DNA of 14,595 nt from NCBI GenBank assembly GCA_900554175.1, contig USGK01000033.1:1-14595 (forward strand). The letters run 5' to 3'. The DNA is from an uncultured Clostridium sp. GTDB taxonomy: Bacteria > Bacillota > Clostridia > TANB77 > CAG-508. Position numbers and translations under genes: made by a program. Shown here piece by piece: positions 1 to 6,708 of this stretch; within the stretch, counting starts at the first letter, position 1, and each line of letters opens with the position of its first letter. A model generated the notes under the pieces. That model did no database searches. It saw only the letters and a program-made list of their open reading frames with translations, and was not told the origin of the DNA.

Positions 1-91
1 GAATATAACAACACTTTTTAGAAAAAAGTTGTTGCATTGGCAACGAAAATTTTGCGTTTTATAAATTTCTACAAAAATTTAACAGAAATTA

Positions 92-123
92 TTGACTTTA
101 TTGTATTTTTATGGTATTATAAT
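92..123 (+). promoter_or_regulatory. Promoter of tRNA-Arg
   Basis: A -35 box TTGACT (92-97) is followed after 17 bases by TATTAT (115-120), which overlaps TATAAT (118-123). The tRNA starts 17 bases further on. The same TTGACTTT and TATTATAATTT blocks at the same spacing precede the tRNA-Gly gene near 10871, which supports both. Bases 1-91 hold no gene. They contain only a small hairpin (GTTGC/GCAAC, 31-44) and AT-rich sequence. Confidence 0.8.
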
Positions 124-139
124 TTTGTTGATTATTTTT

Positions 140-216
140 GGGCCAGTAGCTCAGTTGGATAGAGCACGCGCCTTCTAAGCGCGGTGTCGGGGGTTCGATT
201 CCCTTCTGACCCACCA
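140..216 (+). tRNA. tRNA-Arg (anticodon TCT)
   Basis: A full cloverleaf can be drawn. The anticodon stem is CGCGC/GCGCG around loop CTTCTAA, so the anticodon TCT at 174-176 reads AGA, the main Arg codon of AT-rich genomes. The T-arm is GGGGG-TTCGATT-CCCTT, the discriminator base is A and CCA is encoded (214-216). The acceptor stem has one oddity: the fourth pair is C opposite A (GGGCCAG against CTGACCC). The two flanking pairs on each side are intact, so the molecule should still fold. Confidence 0.96.
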
Positions 217-225
217 CATTATAGT

Positions 226-261
226 AGCTTACAAACTTTATAGTTTGTAAGCTGTTTTTTT
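226..261 (+). terminator. Terminator of tRNA-Arg
   Basis: A perfect 12-bp stem (226-237 with 242-253) has a TTAT loop and is followed by G and a run of T. It starts ten bases after the encoded CCA, as expected for an intrinsic terminator of a single tRNA transcript. Confidence 0.92.
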
Positions 262-313
262 ATTGCAAAAGTAAATTATTTTTATACTCTAATCTTTCGA
301 AACAAAACATTCC

Positions 314-374
314 GTAAATAAATTGTGAAAATTTTGTGAAACATATTTACAATAAAAAATATAAATGATATATT
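314..374 (+). promoter_or_regulatory. Possible control region of the ABC operon
   Basis: A clean consensus promoter is not visible upstream of the ABC operon. The best candidate is TTTACA (347-352), 16 bases, TATATT (369-374). Just upstream, TTGTGAAA occurs twice, 11 bases apart (323 and 334), and both copies lie inside an inverted repeat GTAAATA (314-320) / TATTTAC (344-350). The layout would suit a regulator site, but such matches are easy to find in AT-rich DNA. Confidence 0.3.
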
Positions 375-413
375 TTTTTTGAAATAATCAAAAGAGTAAG
401 GGAGGAAACGTTC

Positions 414-1358
414 GTGATAGAAGTAAAGAATGTCACTAAAAAGTACGGAAGTTTGATGGCCGTAGACAATATTAGCTTTACAGTTAATGATGGAGAGATT
501 GTAGGATTTTTAGGACCAAACGGTGCAGGAAAAAGTACTACAATGAATGCAATGACAGGTTTTATAGAACAGACTACAGGAGAAATAATAATTAATGGGT
601 ATGATACTTTAAAGAAACCTAAAAAAGCAAAAGAACAGATTGGATATATGCCTGAAGGTGTACCTGTTTATTCTGATTTAACTATTAAAGAATTTGTCAC
701 ATATATGGCAGAGTTAAAAAAGGTTAAAGGAAAAGAAAAAAAGGAAAGTGTTAAAAAAGCAATTGAGAAAACAGGTTTATTAGATATTCAAAATAAGCTT
801 ATAAAGAATTTATCGAGAGGCCAAAAACAAAGAGTAAGTATGGCTGGTGCATTAGTTGGAAATCCTAAAGTTTTAATTTTAGATGAGCCAACAGTTGGGT
901 TAGATCCAAAACAGATAACTGAAATTAGAAATTTGATTATAGAGATTGGGAAAACACATACGGTTTTATTAAGTTCACATATTCTTTCTGAAGTAAGTCA
1001 AATTTGTAACAAAGTTGTTATTATAAATAAAGGCAAAATCGTTGCAGTAGATACTCCCGAAAATCTTGAAAATAAAGTAGCAAATAACAATGTAGTATAT
1101 GTTACAGTTGAAGATAATGAAAATAAAATAGACTCAATTAAAGAAAAAATTGAAGGAATAAAAGAAATAAAGTTCATTTCTGAAAATGAAGATAAGACAA
1201 AAAAATACATAATAACAGCTGAAAAAGATGTTGATATTAGAAAGAAGATATTTAATGAATTTGCCAAAGAAAATATTACAATTTTCGAGATGAAAAAAGC
1301 AGAAGCAACATTAGAGGATGCTTTTATGAAAATAATTAGTGAAGGAGGAATTAAATAA
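414..1358 (+). CDS. ABC-2 type exporter ATPase (GldA-like)
   Basis: This is the cytoplasmic ATP-hydrolysing subunit of a membrane exporter, 314 aa. It has Walker A GPNGAGKST (residues 34-42), signature LSRGQKQR (133-140), Walker B VLILDEP (153-159) and the switch histidine H189 in SSHILSEV. The Q-loop position reads GYMPE (about 77-81), with Glu where most ABC ATPases have Gln. As far as I recall, this GY(M/L)PE form is usual in the GldA-like branch. Residues after about 215 form the extra C-terminal domain of this branch. The GTG start is chosen because GGAGG (401-405) lies 8 bases upstream. The stop overlaps the ATG of the permease gene by one base (TAATG), which implies translational coupling. 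The substrate is not known, and the gldA name from gliding bacteria should not be taken as function. Confidence 0.93.
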   Translation: MIEVKNVTKKYGSLMAVDNISFTVNDGEIVGFLGPNGAGKSTTMNAMTGFIEQTTGEIIINGYDTLKKPKKAKEQIGYMPEGVPVYSDLTIKEFVTYMAELKKVKGKEKKESVKKAIEKTGLLDIQNKLIKNLSRGQKQRVSMAGALVGNPKVLILDEPTVGLDPKQITEIRNLIIEIGKTHTVLLSSHILSEVSQICNKVVIINKGKIVAVDTPENLENKVANNNVVYVTVEDNENKIDSIKEKIEGIKEIKFISENEDKTKKYIITAEKDVDIRKKIFNEFAKENITIFEMKKAEATLEDAFMKIISEGGIK

Positions 1359-2041
1359 TGCTAGCAGTATTAAAAAAAGAATTTAAGAGTTATTTTTTAT
1401 CTCCAGTAGGTTATGTAGTAATTGGTATTTTTTTACTTGTATTTAGTGTATTTTTTTATTTAACAGCATTAAGTACGGGAAGTGTAAATTTAGGTGGATT
1501 TTATTACTATACAGCATTATATGGATTAATGATAATTGTTCCCATATTAACAATGAGAATGTTTGCTGAAGAAAGAAAAACTGGTACAGAGCAATTAATT
1601 ATGACATCACCTGTTAGTATGGTTGGAGTAGTATTTGGAAAATTGCTTGCTGCTCTTGCAGTAATAGGAATAACACTTTTGATATCATTAATGTATTTTT
1701 TTATAGTTAATTATTTTGGAAATCCAAATATTCAAGTTGTATTGGTAAATATGTTAGGTTTTATTTTAGTAAGCAGTGCAGCACTTTCTATTGGAATGTT
1801 TGCATCAAGTATAACTGAAAACCAAATTATATCTGGAGTAATTACTATAGCATTTTTAATTTTATCATTATTTATACCTGATTTAAATAGTAAATTTAAT
1901 TGTTTATCAATTATGAATTTTTACCAAAAGTTCCCATCTGGAGTAATTTCACTTAGTGAAGTAATCGGTTTATTATCATTTACAGCAATGTTTATTTCTT
2001 TTACAATAATTATTATGCAAAGAAGAAAGTTAGTAAAATAG
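1358..2041 (+). CDS. ABC-2 type permease (GldF-like)
   Basis: This is the integral membrane partner of the preceding ATPase, 227 aa, with about six hydrophobic helices (roughly 18-38, 52-68, 98-118, 127-150, 156-174 and 202-221). The N-terminus KKEFKSYFLSPVGYV and the segment EERKTGTEQLIMTSPVS (71-87) after helix 2 are typical of ABC-2 permeases that carry an amphipathic N-terminal segment and a coupling loop. GGAGG (1344-1348) lies inside the end of the ATPase gene, 9 bases before the ATG. Together with the gene before it and the auxiliary gene after it, it forms a complete exporter. The substrate cannot be read from sequence. Confidence 0.9.
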   Translation: MLAVLKKEFKSYFLSPVGYVVIGIFLLVFSVFFYLTALSTGSVNLGGFYYYTALYGLMIIVPILTMRMFAEERKTGTEQLIMTSPVSMVGVVFGKLLAALAVIGITLLISLMYFFIVNYFGNPNIQVVLVNMLGFILVSSAALSIGMFASSITENQIISGVITIAFLILSLFIPDLNSKFNCLSIMNFYQKFPSGVISLSEVIGLLSFTAMFISFTIIIMQRRKLVK

Positions 2042-2060
2042 AGGCAAAGGAGAGAAAAAA

Positions 2061-3509
2061 GTGAAAAAATTTTTAGATATAATTAAAAATAAGTGGCTTA
2101 TAAAGGGAACAACTACAGTAATTTTAGTAGCAATCGTTATTGCGTGTTATATTGGTTTAAATACACTTGTGGATAAAATAAATGTTGAAGATTTAGATTT
2201 AACAGAAAAAAAATTATATTCTTTATCAGAAGAAACCAAGACTAAGGTTTCAAACTTAAATAATGAAATAGAAATAGATCTTATTAATATGGGAAGTCAA
2301 ACCAATTTAAAAGACTATGCAAAAAAATATTCTGCATTAAATAAAAACATAAAAATTGAGGAGATTGATGATTTAACTTCTAGATTGGATGTAAAAACTA
2401 AATATAATTTAAGTGATACAGATAGTCTAATGGTTGTAAAATCAGGAAATAAAGAAAAGAAACTAACATCAAGTGATTTTTATACATATGATTATTCAAC
2501 GTACAAACAAATAGATACAACTGAAGAAGCTATAACAAATGCAATTGTTTCAGTTACATTAGAAAAAGAACCTAAAATATATATATATTCAGGAAAGACA
2601 TATTATGATTCTACTCAGGTGCTTTCAACAATTGTTACAAAATTAAAAGATGAATCTAATCAAGTTGATTATTTAGATATATTATCTAAAGGTGAAGTTC
2701 CATCTGATTGTGATTGTTTAGTTATAACTACATTGAAAAGCGATTTTACAGAGTTGGAGAGGGATAAAATAATAGAATATATCTCTAGAGGTGGAAGATT
2801 AATGATTTTAACTTCTCAGAATATATTGAATGTTGATACACCAAATTTTGATGCTGTTTTATCTCAATATGGTATTAACATTGATTATGGTGCAATTTTC
2901 GAACAAGATAGTACAAAAATGTTACAAAATGCACCTGAAATGGTAATAACAGATGTTTCGGCAAGTTTTATGAATGATATAGATATGGCAATGAAGATGT
3001 GTTTATTAGATCCAGGAAAGATTACATTTGCCGATGAAGATAAATTGACAGAATTAGGTGTTGAATATGAAGAAATTGCAAAGACAAGTAAAAAGTCATA
3101 TGTTAGAAAGGACTTTAATTTAACGTCATATGAAAGAACATCTTCAGATAGCGAAGAAGGAGAATCTATTGTTGGAGCAAAAGTTACAAAAACTCTATCT
3201 GATAATGTAAAATCTGAAGTAATAATTTATTCAAATGAATTATTTGCAACGGATATGCAAATACCAGTAAGTTCTCAATACTACATGTATGCATTAGATT
3301 TATATAATAATAAAGACGTTATGCTAAATTCTATTTCATATTTAACGAATAGAGAGGATACAATAACAATAAGAAAAACTGATGAAACAGAAAGTTACAC
3401 AGTAAATGAAAATGAAAATAATATTATTATGTGTATCATATTTATTACACCAGTTGTAATAATAATTGCTGGAATTATAGTTTGGCAAGTAAGACGTAGA
3501 AGAAAATAA
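2061..3509 (+). CDS. GldG-like ABC transporter auxiliary protein
   Basis: The 482-aa protein has one N-terminal membrane helix (about 17-36), a large domain of about 410 residues predicted outside the membrane, and a C-terminal helix (about 455-476) followed by a basic tail. After the first helix comes DLDLTEKKLYSLSEETK (44-60), the hallmark opening of GldG-type ABC_transp_aux proteins. The region around 210-260 (DCLVITTLKSDFTELERD, GGRLMILT) resembles the glutamine-amidotransferase-like fold of that family, without an obvious catalytic Cys. The GTG start has AAAGGAGAG a few bases upstream, and 19 bases separate it from the permease gene. The family travels with GldA/GldF-type exporters and probably forms an extracytoplasmic part of the complex. 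Its exact role in Bacillota is not established. Confidence 0.87.
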   Translation: MKKFLDIIKNKWLIKGTTTVILVAIVIACYIGLNTLVDKINVEDLDLTEKKLYSLSEETKTKVSNLNNEIEIDLINMGSQTNLKDYAKKYSALNKNIKIEEIDDLTSRLDVKTKYNLSDTDSLMVVKSGNKEKKLTSSDFYTYDYSTYKQIDTTEEAITNAIVSVTLEKEPKIYIYSGKTYYDSTQVLSTIVTKLKDESNQVDYLDILSKGEVPSDCDCLVITTLKSDFTELERDKIIEYISRGGRLMILTSQNILNVDTPNFDAVLSQYGINIDYGAIFEQDSTKMLQNAPEMVITDVSASFMNDIDMAMKMCLLDPGKITFADEDKLTELGVEYEEIAKTSKKSYVRKDFNLTSYERTSSDSEEGESIVGAKVTKTLSDNVKSEVIIYSNELFATDMQIPVSSQYYMYALDLYNNKDVMLNSISYLTNREDTITIRKTDETESYTVNENENNIIMCIIFITPVVIIIAGIIVWQVRRRRK

Positions 3510-3512
3510 AAT

Positions 3513-3554
3513 AAAAAAATGATAGAAAAAAATAATTTTTCTATCATTTTTTTT
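3513..3554 (+). terminator. Terminator of the ABC exporter operon
   Basis: The stem AAAAAA-ATGATAG-AAAAA (3513-3530) pairs perfectly with 3536-3553 around loop AATAA and ends in a run of T. It begins three bases after the stop codon. It closes the three-gene operon and separates it from the YkvI-like gene. Because the A-run mirrors the T-run it may work in both directions. Confidence 0.88.
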
Positions 3555-3613
3555 GTAATAAATTCAAAATAGGAAAATAGAATTTAAATAAAAACATTAA
3601 TTGGAGTGTTGAA

Positions 3614-4663
3614 ATGGTCATATTCACAATTATAGGTTCAATAATTGGTGCTGGATTTGCATCAGGGCAAGAAATATACCTATTTTTTTATAAATATGGA
3701 ATTAAAGGAATTTATGGATTGATATTATGCAGTTTTTTTATATCACTAATTATATATAAATCATTAAAAATTATATATGAAAATAATGTTATGAATTATC
3801 TAGAGTTTTTAAAAATAATTTTCAAAAGTGATATTCACAACAAATATTTAAATTTAAGTTTTATCAATAATGTGATTATAAATTTGTTTTTGTTAGTTAC
3901 TTTTTTTGTAATGGTTGCTGGATTTGGAGCTTTTTTTGAGCAAGAAATAGAAATAAGAGGTATTTTAGGAGCAAGTATTTTAGCTATTAGTTCGTATTTT
4001 ATATTTAAAAAAAATATGAATGGTATTACAAAAATAAATAGTATAGCAGTTCCAATTTTACTAATTATTATTTTAATTTTAGGATTAAAAAATATAAATT
4101 GTATTGAAAATATTAAATTCATAAAACAAAATGATGTATATGACTTAAAATGGATTTATAAAGCTATAATTTATGCTAGTTATAATATAATTTTATTAAT
4201 ACCAGTTTTAGTTAATCTGAAAAATTTTATAAAAAATAAAAAACATATATGGTTAATTTCTTTTTTTAGCGGTTTAATTTTCTTTATACTAGCAATATGT
4301 GTGTTTTTAATAATTGCAAATGTTGATGTTCCATTTGAAAAGCTTCAAATGCCTACTATATATGTTGTAAAGAAATATTTTAAGGAATTTAAAGTATTAT
4401 ATGGACTTGTAATTTTAATTTCTATATTTACAACAGCAATTTCTATTGGAGTGAGTTTTTTAGATAATGTATGCAAACAAAAAAATAGTTATCCACAATA
4501 TGCGAAAATTATGTGTATAACTAGTGTGTTTTTCTCGAATTTTGGATTTTCTAAATTAGTGGAAATTTTATTTCCTATTTTTGGATTTTTAGGCCTACTT
4601 CAAATTGCATTAATAATTTTTAATAGCAGGGTAAATAAAAAAAATATTTGCAATAAACATTAA
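3614..4663 (+). CDS. YkvI-like membrane transporter
   Basis: The 349-aa protein is almost wholly hydrophobic, with about ten membrane helices. The N-terminal motif IIGSIIGAGFASGQEI (residues 6-21), followed by FFYKYGIKGIYG, is the signature of the YkvI family (COG3949), whose fold is related to amino-acid/cation transporters. The GAGFASGQE turn would be the broken first helix that binds substrate in that fold. The length matches the family, and no activity is established for it. The ATG has GGAG (3603-3606) seven bases upstream. An in-frame stop (3578-3580) lies 33 bases upstream and no better start codon intervenes. It is separated from the ABC operon by a strong terminator. No convincing promoter is visible in the 59-base gap. 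Confidence 0.8.
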   Translation: MVIFTIIGSIIGAGFASGQEIYLFFYKYGIKGIYGLILCSFFISLIIYKSLKIIYENNVMNYLEFLKIIFKSDIHNKYLNLSFINNVIINLFLLVTFFVMVAGFGAFFEQEIEIRGILGASILAISSYFIFKKNMNGITKINSIAVPILLIIILILGLKNINCIENIKFIKQNDVYDLKWIYKAIIYASYNIILLIPVLVNLKNFIKNKKHIWLISFFSGLIFFILAICVFLIIANVDVPFEKLQMPTIYVVKKYFKEFKVLYGLVILISIFTTAISIGVSFLDNVCKQKNSYPQYAKIMCITSVFFSNFGFSKLVEILFPIFGFLGLLQIALIIFNSRVNKKNICNKH

Positions 4664-4672
4664 TAAAATCGA

Positions 4673-4701
4673 TTGCTATTTTTTGTGTTATTTGATAAAA
4701 T
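4673..4701 (+). promoter_or_regulatory. Promoter of the DUF5711-CvpA unit
   Basis: TTGCTA (4673-4678) is followed by a 17-base spacer and TAAAAT (4696-4701). The likely start of transcription is near 4708, giving a leader of about 45 bases before the next gene. Confidence 0.62.
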
Positions 4702-4705
4702 AACA
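4686..4705. promoter_or_regulatory. Inverted repeat over the -10 box
   Basis: TGTTATTT (4686-4693) and AAATAACA (4698-4705) are a perfect 8-bp inverted repeat with a 4-base centre. It covers the -10 box of the promoter at 4673-4701, the position expected of a repressor operator. It is not followed by a T-run, so a terminator is unlikely. Chance cannot be excluded in such AT-rich DNA. Confidence 0.35.
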
Positions 4706-4720
4706 TACATAAAAAGAAAA

Positions 4721-4754
4721 AGGAGAATAAAAGCTTTAGGCTTTTAAGTTTGTG
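4721..4754 (+). promoter_or_regulatory. Displaced ribosome binding site with bridging hairpin
   Basis: The only Shine-Dalgarno match before the DUF5711 gene, AGGAG (4721-4725), is 26 bases from the GTG at 4752 and 32 from the ATG at 4758. The gap contains a perfect hairpin, AAAAGC (4729-4734) / GCTTTT (4740-4745) with loop TTTAG. If the hairpin is folded and skipped, the remaining spacing to the GTG is 9 bases (3 before plus 6 after), close to optimal. No start codon lies at normal distance from the AGGAG. Confidence 0.5.
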
Positions 4755-5933
4755 CAAATGGAAGAAAAAAATGAAATTGATAATTTTGAAAGAAAAGTTA
4801 AAATTAGAAAAAACATTATATTAATAATAATAGGAATTTTTGTGATTTCAAGCATCTTAATTTTTTCATTGTATATAGCAAAAGAAGATTTTAGAAAATG
4901 GATTGATGCAAGTATTTTAAAAAAGAATGTATATACAGAAAATCTCCCAACAATAGATTTAGATATTAATAAGACTAATCAGATTTGTACTTATGGAAAG
5001 TATATAGCAATTTTAAATGATAAAAAAGTTGATATTTACAATAATGGGGGAGAAAGTATTTCAAAAATACCAGTAGATATTAATAATGCGATTTTTGATT
5101 CTTCCGGTAAATATCTAGCAATTGCTGAAGAAGGCGGAAAAAATTTTTATTTAATTTTTGATAATAATTATTTATGGAGTAATTATTTAGATGGTGAAAT
5201 AAAACAAATTTGCGTAAACGAAAATGGATATTTGGTGATTGTTACAGCAGATTCAACGTATAAATCAATTATAACATTATATAACGCCGAAGGAAAAGAA
5301 GTATTAAAAAAATATCTATCATCGACAAGAGCTATTGATGTAAGTATTTCAAGGGATAATAATTTTCTAGCAATAGCAGAATTAGATACATCAGGTACTG
5401 TAATTCAATCGAATGTAGAAGTTATATCAATATCTAAGATTACTAAAAGTGATGAAAATTCAATAGTATATTCATATAAAGATGAAAGTGGTAGATTAAT
5501 TACAGATATTGAATATCAAGAGAAAAATAACTTAGCAATTATGTATGATAACTTAATAAAAGTTTTAAATTCTAATTTTGAATTATCAGAAGATGTAACA
5601 TTAGAGGATGGAAATATTACATATTCATCAGTTGATTTAAATAGTGGTTATGTATATGTTGAGGAAGAGTCAAGCGGGATATTCTCATCAAGATCTATTA
5701 TTCATATAAACAATAGTCAAAAGAATATATATAATTTAGAAGAAGTTGCTAAAGAAGTGTATACATATGGAAAAGTAGTAGCAGTAAATGTAGGATTAGA
5801 GACTTATTTTTTAAGCGATAATGGATGGCTAATAAAAAAAGTGACTTCTAATCAAGAAATTACTAATATATCTTTTTCAAATAACTTAGCAGTAATAATA
5901 TATAAAGATAGAGTTGAGATAGTAAATTTATAG
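4752..5933 (+). CDS. Membrane-anchored DUF5711-type beta-propeller protein
   Basis: The 393-aa protein has a short charged cytoplasmic N-terminus, one membrane helix (about 21-43), and then about 340 residues outside the membrane. The outer part is a series of short beta-rich repeats of the kind KYIAILNDKKVDIYNNGGE and KYLAIAEEGGKNFYLI, in which hydrophobic strands alternate with turns. This matches the DUF5711 family, predicted to fold as a WD40/YVTN-like propeller. No enzyme motif is visible. The start is uncertain: GTG 4752 fits the hairpin-bridged ribosome site, while ATG 4758 would give MEEKNEID and two fewer residues. It is followed after 44 bases by a CvpA-family gene and then an LCP gene, so a role at the cell envelope is likely. 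The function is unknown. Confidence 0.75.
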   Translation: MQMEEKNEIDNFERKVKIRKNIILIIIGIFVISSILIFSLYIAKEDFRKWIDASILKKNVYTENLPTIDLDINKTNQICTYGKYIAILNDKKVDIYNNGGESISKIPVDINNAIFDSSGKYLAIAEEGGKNFYLIFDNNYLWSNYLDGEIKQICVNENGYLVIVTADSTYKSIITLYNAEGKEVLKKYLSSTRAIDVSISRDNNFLAIAELDTSGTVIQSNVEVISISKITKSDENSIVYSYKDESGRLITDIEYQEKNNLAIMYDNLIKVLNSNFELSEDVTLEDGNITYSSVDLNSGYVYVEEESSGIFSSRSIIHINNSQKNIYNLEEVAKEVYTYGKVVAVNVGLETYFLSDNGWLIKKVTSNQEITNISFSNNLAVIIYKDRVEIVNL

Positions 5934-5936
5934 GAA

Positions 5937-5980
5937 TGGAGGAAGTTACAGGTAAATATCCTGTATTAAATTGAATTATG
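5937..5980 (+). promoter_or_regulatory. Second displaced ribosome binding site with hairpin
   Basis: TGGAGG (5937-5942) starts four bases after the DUF5711 stop, but the first in-frame start (ATG 5978) is 35 bases away. An in-frame TGA at 5972-5974 excludes earlier starts. Between them lies a perfect 6-bp hairpin, TACAGG (5947-5952) / CCTGTA (5960-5965). Skipping it leaves about 16 bases. The layout repeats that of the preceding gene. Confidence 0.45.
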
Positions 5981-6607
5981 GGAGTTGTTATAGATATAAT
6001 TTTGATAGGTGTGTTAGCATCAAATATATATTTAGGATATAAAAGAGGTCTTATAAATGTTGTATTTAAGTTATTGGCAATGATAGTGGCACTAATAATA
6101 ACATTAATTTTATTTAAGCCGATTTCAAATTTGATTATAGATAAAACACAAATAGCTAATAATATAAAACAAACGATAATTGATAAGGGTATCGTTAAAG
6201 AGCAAAATGATGAAAAATCGAATAAATTCATAGAAAAGTATGTACAAGATGTAGCAGAAGATGCAAAAAATAATGTAATTGAAGAAGCTGCAGATGTAAT
6301 TTCAATAAATATAGTAAATGTAATTGTGGCAATTATAATATTTATAATTGTAAGAATATTACTTATATTTGCTAAGGTTTTAGTGGGAGCGATAGCCGAT
6401 TTACCAATTATAAAACAATTTAATAAAGCAGGAGGAATGGTATATGGAGTAATTAGTGGATTAATTATTATATATTTAGTACTTGCAATTGTTTTATTTA
6501 TAGTATCTATAAATAACTTAAATATAATTACAGATTGGATAGAATCTTCTATTATTACAAAATATTTCTATAATAATAATATAATACTAAGTATTTTTTC
6601 TAAATAA
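5978..6607 (+). CDS. CvpA family membrane protein
   Basis: The 209-aa protein matches the size and shape of the CvpA/colicin V production family. Four hydrophobic helices lie at about 2-19, 29-47, 107-133 and 152-177, with a charged amphipathic stretch between the second and third. The family motif GYKRGL (20-25) follows the first helix. Members are linked to secretion or envelope processes in several bacteria, but a defined molecular role is not established. The gene follows the DUF5711 gene closely and has no promoter of its own that I can see, so the two are probably co-transcribed. The 93 bases after it contain the promoter of the LCP gene. Confidence 0.82.
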   Translation: MGVVIDIILIGVLASNIYLGYKRGLINVVFKLLAMIVALIITLILFKPISNLIIDKTQIANNIKQTIIDKGIVKEQNDEKSNKFIEKYVQDVAEDAKNNVIEEAADVISINIVNVIVAIIIFIIVRILLIFAKVLVGAIADLPIIKQFNKAGGMVYGVISGLIIIYLVLAIVLFIVSINNLNIITDWIESSIITKYFYNNNIILSIFSK

Positions 6608-6622
6608 ATTTGTCTGTTTTTA

Positions 6623-6651
6623 TTGATATTTCATAGAAAGTTTGTTATACT
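6623..6651 (+). promoter_or_regulatory. Promoter of the LCP gene
   Basis: TTGATA (6623-6628), a 17-base spacer and TATACT (6646-6651) make a near-consensus vegetative promoter. The expected transcript start is near 6658, so the LCP gene has a leader of about 43 bases and can be expressed apart from the CvpA gene. Confidence 0.78.
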
Positions 6652-6674
6652 ACATAAAATAGTTTTAAAATTTT

Positions 6675-6708
6675 AGGAAATGAGTTGATTTTTAATACAG
6701 ATGAATAA
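6675..6708 (+). other. Possible 7-codon leader overlapping the LCP start
   Basis: AGGAAA (6675-6680) is about 20 bases from the ATG at 6701, too far for normal initiation. A TTG at 6685 lies closer and opens a frame of seven codons ending in TAA at 6706-6708, which overlaps the beginning of the LCP gene. Termination-reinitiation could therefore feed the ATG. This is an inference from spacing alone. Confidence 0.25.

Noticed and set aside
1..60. Imperfect inverted repeat AACAACACTTTTT / AAAAAGTTGTT near the left edge as a terminator
   Set aside because: The arms differ by a two-base bulge, no T-run follows on the plus strand, and the upstream gene is outside the window.
5863..6231. Minus-strand open frame of 122 codons across the DUF5711-CvpA junction
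   Set aside because: A shadow of low-complexity AT-rich codons opposite well-supported genes, with no ribosome site.
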